A stretch of DNA of 64,000 nucleotides. Source: Chrysomallon squamiferum (lineage: Eukaryota > Mollusca > Gastropoda > Neomphalida > Peltospiridae). The position numbers and the translations under genes were made by a program. Below, piece by piece: positions 59,480 through 64,000 of the stretch (positions within the stretch are counted from its first letter, which is position 1; each line of letters begins with the position of its first letter). The notes beneath the pieces were generated by a model, which saw only the letters and a program-made list of their open reading frames with translations, was not told where the DNA came from and ran no database searches. Location: contig CM022679.1 in the NCBI GenBank assembly GCA_012295275.1, positions 6,609,157-6,673,156 on the forward strand, read 5' to 3'.

Positions 59480-60154
59480 TCAGATTTATTATTTTTTTTT
59501 ATTTATTTATTTTTTTTTTTTTTAAGGACAGTTCTCTTGAAAAATAAAGATCGAAACGTTCACAAATTTTAATAAAAAAAAAGTATTAATCTTTTTCATT
59601 AAATAAAATTACAGGTAATTCTAACTGGAGAGAAATAAATAAGTAAAAAAAGTGTGTGTGTGTTGACTTACAGATAATGATGTTTGATTTTTTTTTGATT
59701 ATTATATTTACTGACTTTCAGGGATAAATTGCTAATGTGTAATTTCTAAAAGCAGTTCCCTTCACTTTAGTTGTAGATACGCTGGACGAGTTATACCCCT
59801 TTATGACTATTTAGTTAGTTATTTAGTTAGTTTTAGTTTTATCTTTAACATCAATTTGTTTCTACAATCGTTTATAATGCACCGTTTATAAATTGTATAC
59901 GAAGTTGCTTATCTGCCTCTTTTTCTTAGGCGCAAACTTGCATTATATGAATGGTGCCATAAAACTGGACATTTCTCTCAAAATATTCTCTTTCTGTTTT
60001 TTATAATGTAGAAAGAGAAAATGAAATGAACGAGGTACGCTACTGACAAAAACAGTTCTAGTAATAACATTTTTAATACGTTTGTAATCCACTGAAAAAG
60101 TCCATAAAGAATGTGTCAATAATAAAACAATAAAAATAAATAATAAATAATAAC

Positions 60155-60208
<54 letters not shown>

Positions 60209-60591
60209 CACACACACACACACACGTGCGTTGTCAGAACAAATTTAGCATTACGCCCATCTAAGTGGTGTATAAGTGGGTGGGGTTCAGGGAACATTTG
60301 TAAACTTTGGACGCTGCTGAGGCCTTCTGAGCCATGTTTTCTATTTATTTTCTGAGGCATTTTTGTTTTCTAACAATATTAAATAAAAAGGAAGAGGATA
60401 TTTTATTGAGCCTGTGTGTGTGTGTGCGCGCGCGCGTGCGCGTGTGTATGTGTGTGTGTGTGTGTTTATATTTTTTACCAAATCTGTTTATTTTAATTGC
60501 TTCTAAAATATGAATAATGAATTTAAAACCTATGGAACAAAATACAAACAAGTTGAAAGATGTGTAGGTCACAATATAAAAAAAACATAAA

Positions 60592-60660
<69 letters not shown>

Positions 60661-61307
60661 TTCGGCACTATATATTTTACACTGAATAATCTAGATGACT
60701 GGCGTCATGAATGAAATGATATAGCGATGATAAAGACAGTGATAAAGTTATAACAAGACATATCTGCACATGATCAAACTCATAGATAAACAGACAGATT
60801 TACGTATGTATATTATTATTGCTGTTGTACTTTTCTTTTTCTGAAACTGTAAATAATTGCTTGAATTATAATTGTAATGTTTAATGTAATTTTAGTAAAA
60901 TAAAACTGGAAATATATTGCGATCCATATTATTAAAACTCCTAGCCTAGTATGAGCTCGCTGTTTTGTATATTTAAATTACGCTTTCCAGAACAAATAAT
61001 TACTTTGAAGATAAATAAAATTACTGAATATGATTTAAGAAAATCGAGTAAATATTTACAATTAAAATAATTTACTTCCAAGAAGCTACTAAGAAAAATA
61101 TTACGCAACTTACACTTACACTGCTTAACACGTAATACTTTTTTTCTCTCTTTCTTTATAAAACGTGTATGAAATAACAATATGATGGCTTTATGTATTT
61201 GATCTACTAGCACAGGAGAGATTTTCTCAAGAATTATCTTCAATTTTGGAACCTTTAAAAAACATTAAATATATTAATGCAACCATTTTAAGTTATGTTA
61301 TGAAAGG
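59480..61307. other. Intergenic region, no gene seen
   Basis: AT-rich; (TAA)n at 60150-60202, TG/CG-rich purine-pyrimidine stretch at 60412-60466 and the (GA)n below. No exon seen. Confidence 0.5.
60594..60657. repeat. (GA)n microsatellite
   Basis: About 32 AG units. Confidence 0.97.
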
Positions 61308-61317
61308 TATATATAAG
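61308..61317 (+). promoter_or_regulatory. Candidate TATA box
   Basis: tatatataag about 190 bp upstream of the signal-peptide ATG at 61506. It would place transcription start near 61340 and give a 5' UTR of about 165 nt. Confidence 0.35.
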
Positions 61318-61505
61318 TTTACGGATGAAATAGCAGGGCCCATTATAGATCAGTCGTATTCAGCAGTTAGCAGGCTACATTTACAAGCTCTGTAAAATAC
61401 AGTTTAGAAAAGCAGTGCAGTGTTCCGACGTTTGTAAAATTGTGATCTATAAATATTTTGCGGATATTAACTCTATTTTTTCGGATTCCTTTATTTTCTG
61501 CAAGA

Positions 61506-61559
61506 ATGACTTTTGTAAAGTATTTTATTACGATACTTTTCCTAACATCTGCAACAAAG
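61506..61559 (+). CDS. Putative first coding exon: signal peptide
   Basis: 54 nt (18 codons): MTFVKYFITILFLTSATK, then the donor GTAAAT. Length, phase (0) and MT-start match lectin exon 1 (MTLLHLFVIFLLANLIKT) on the other strand, so it could be the first exon of a related secreted protein whose later exons lie right of the window. No second exon is seen within the window. Confidence 0.42.
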
Positions 61560-64000
61560 GTAAATCCTTCTCAAATTTATGTCTGTCTTCTGATTTCTGT
61601 ACATATCTTAGAATGTATGTACTGTAAACGCATGTGCATGCAGGTGTTTGCTGTATATGTGTATACGTAAATGGGTCTGTAAAAACACACACACACAAAT
61701 GTGTTAGTGTATGTTTGGTTGCTTGATGTCACTAATTATAATATATGTCAAAGCAAAGACGTATGGAGTGATGTATGAAAAATGGTCAGGAGTGTAACTG
61801 AGTATGCGTATTTCTGATTTTTTTATATGTTTTTTTTTCTTCTGTATATTCTGTTAATTTTATAATACATATATTTTTTTATATTTATTATTACGTTTCT
61901 TCTTTCTTTTACATTGATTTTAAAGATCTTTCTGATATTTTCTGATAAGAATATAATAAATGATAAAAAATGCGTGAAACACTTTTCCTTTTCAGGCCTT
62001 TTTCATCTTTTTATTACTGCGACATCTTGATTCTTACATGAAAATAAGCAAACAGTATTTCTTTTGTCCCCGACACACAACTTCCTGGTACACTCTAACA
62101 TTGAATATGAAACACAAAAGCTTTACAAAAAATATGTAGGTCAGTGAGAAGTGAACCTCCGCAAACTAAATCAATTTACAAATTTATACGAGAAAAAAAA
62201 ATGTCAGTCGATTTCTGCTGTAACTAAAACATTTTTTAAGCAAAACTTTCAACACACACACAAACAAACACACACACAGAAACACACAAACACAAGCACA
62301 CAATTAATTAGAAAGAAAAAATAACTAACAAATAATTATGTCTAGCGAATAGATATATATTAAAATGTTACGTGTCTTTAAAGTTGTGAAAATGATTGTC
62401 TGTTTGAAACTATTTTTATTTTACTCTTTGTTTGTAATTTTATATTAAAATTAGACTACACTGTTGAGTACTCAGCGAATATTCAACAAAATATAATACA
62501 TTATAGTTGGTCAATGGGGCATAAAAAAACAAAAACCACACACACACACAAAAAAAAAGGGTTTACAGCCCAAACGTTTAAGATTAAATTTCAGTTTGCG
62601 AAAACCTTTTTCTTTTAAAATTTAAAAATAGAAGGAAAAAAAACAATCAAACTTATTATCCCCATACTGGTATGCTGTCGTATTATTTAGTCACGTATAA
62701 CATGACTACCTCACTGAATAGGTACAGGGCATGAAGTAGCTCCGATTTTTCTCAATAGATACCTACTGGCTGTTTCACTCGACCTGTATGTCAGAGGCAC
62801 ATTTATAAAAATTTTCATTTCTGAACGATTGCTTGTAAAAAAATCCTTTCTTGTAATTCCTTTGTTTGCGTCACAGATTTTCTTCTTATTTAAATATATA
62901 TTTATAATGACATATAACCATATTTTAAAATGCAGTGGTTTAAACAGATAGTGATTTTCGTATTTCTGTTTGGTATTTTCAGGTTACTTTTTTGGAACGA
63001 TTTAATCAGAAAAAGTAATATCCATCTGATTTGATTAATGTTTTAGAAAATGTGCAGAAAATGAAATTGATTTTAATCGTTTGCTTCTTCTTGGATTTCT
63101 GTTAAATTTTGTATCAAAATCTTGAGAGTTTGTAAGAGATAATGACGTATTTTGTTTGAAAATTATATTCTGAAATCAATATCTTTCACAGAACCAGAAA
63201 ATAACAGTAATAACAACGACAACAAAAATGGTATTTTCTTGAAAAAGGCAATTGTGTGAATCGGCAATTTTTTATCATTGAAATCAGGAAAAAAGATCTA
63301 GTTATTGTTACGAATCAGTCTTTTATTTTCAAAACAGAAGATTATTTTTGAGTACTGAAGATATGTTGTTTTAAATTAAGAGTCCTGATCCTGTATTTAT
63401 AATATTAAAAAGGAAAGATAAAAATATGGTTAATCTTGCTGCAATTAGGTATAATTTTAAGTTGAAAATATCTATTAGTCCCACAGCAATATACTTAGTT
63501 TCCGAGACGATAGACCTATGAGGCTATCTATGCACCCAGGCTCGTTACTAGATACATTGATAAAAGTCATTATTTTCACTGACATCCTGGAAATTTTGGG
63601 AGTGATGGATAATAATGTGAAATAATAGTATAAAATATTTTTCATATATTAAATCAAATCTTTCTTTGAAAACATTTACCATAAGAATACGTTTGACATA
63701 TGTATAAAAAAAAACTTTAACTGTCATGAAAAAGCAATGATATGCTCAGAGACAAAATGCAAACAAAAAGTTACGGCCCGGGAAGTAGATTAAAATTATA
63801 GTCATAAAATGAATTCTATGTCACTTGTTAACTGCTGTTATAACTGTCAAAAGTTAACAACGAACTAGTTCTGTACCTCAATTATTAGCACTAATAATTT
63901 GTTCACTGGTTATATAATTATATCTGTTTGTCTGTCGTCTGGCAATTTGTCTCTATATATGTCTTTGTTAATTTGTATATTTAATACAACAAACTCCAAT
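61560..64000. other. Right-end region, no further exon seen
   Basis: AT-rich with (CA)n patches (61684-61697 and 62252-62300). If the exon above is real, this is its first intron. Confidence 0.45.

Overview
The window looks like nuclear DNA from an animal with AT-rich, intron-rich genes and very abundant microsatellites ((CT)n, (TG)n, (TAA)n, poly-A). Genes are split into short exons with GT-AG introns of 0.2-5 kb. The proteins (a GH18 chitinase-like domain, Eph-receptor-like GCC2/GCC3 cysteine repeats, EGF, C-type lectin) fit a lophotrochozoan. I would guess a mollusc, perhaps a cephalopod, but no diagnostic marker is present, so this is an inference from style.

The centre (about 25.4-53.4 kb, minus strand) is one very large gene that I reconstructed exon by exon: 43 coding exons and about 2,250 residues after allowing for two single-base frame breaks. 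It encodes a signal peptide, a GH18 domain (exons 1-8), two divergent Eph-like cysteine repeats (exons 9-10), a spacer domain with an RRRR site (exons 11-13), 26 further Eph-like repeats with one repeat per exon (exons 14-39), an EGF domain (exon 40), one transmembrane helix (exon 41), a 21-nt micro-exon (42) and a tyrosine-rich cytoplasmic tail (43). The GH18 active-site motif has Val where the middle Asp should be, so I predict a chitin- or glycan-binding membrane receptor rather than a working chitinase. The repeat array carries a burst of near-identical exons, a tandem four-exon duplication, decayed pseudo-exons and an inverted exon relic inside intron 2.

The left part (1-8.8 kb, minus strand) holds the first four exons of a secreted C-type lectin; the rest of the gene lies beyond the window's left edge. 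A TATA/initiator pair with an orphan signal-peptide exon lies at about 20.9-21.1 kb (minus). Its splice phase would let it join the lectin exons as an alternative first exon. A second lone signal-peptide exon, behind a TATA box, sits on the plus strand at 61.3-61.6 kb.

The remaining DNA (8.8-20.8, 21.1-25.3, 53.4-61.3 and 61.6-64 kb) contains no gene I can support. It holds microsatellites, a non-autonomous hAT-like element (14.6-14.9 kb), a Tc1/mariner-like MITE (19.7-20.3 kb), a possible tRNA-derived SINE fragment and several unclassified repeats. Two lectin-type genes side by side, one of them tailed for signalling, suggest a glycan-recognition (possibly innate immune) neighbourhood; that is inference.
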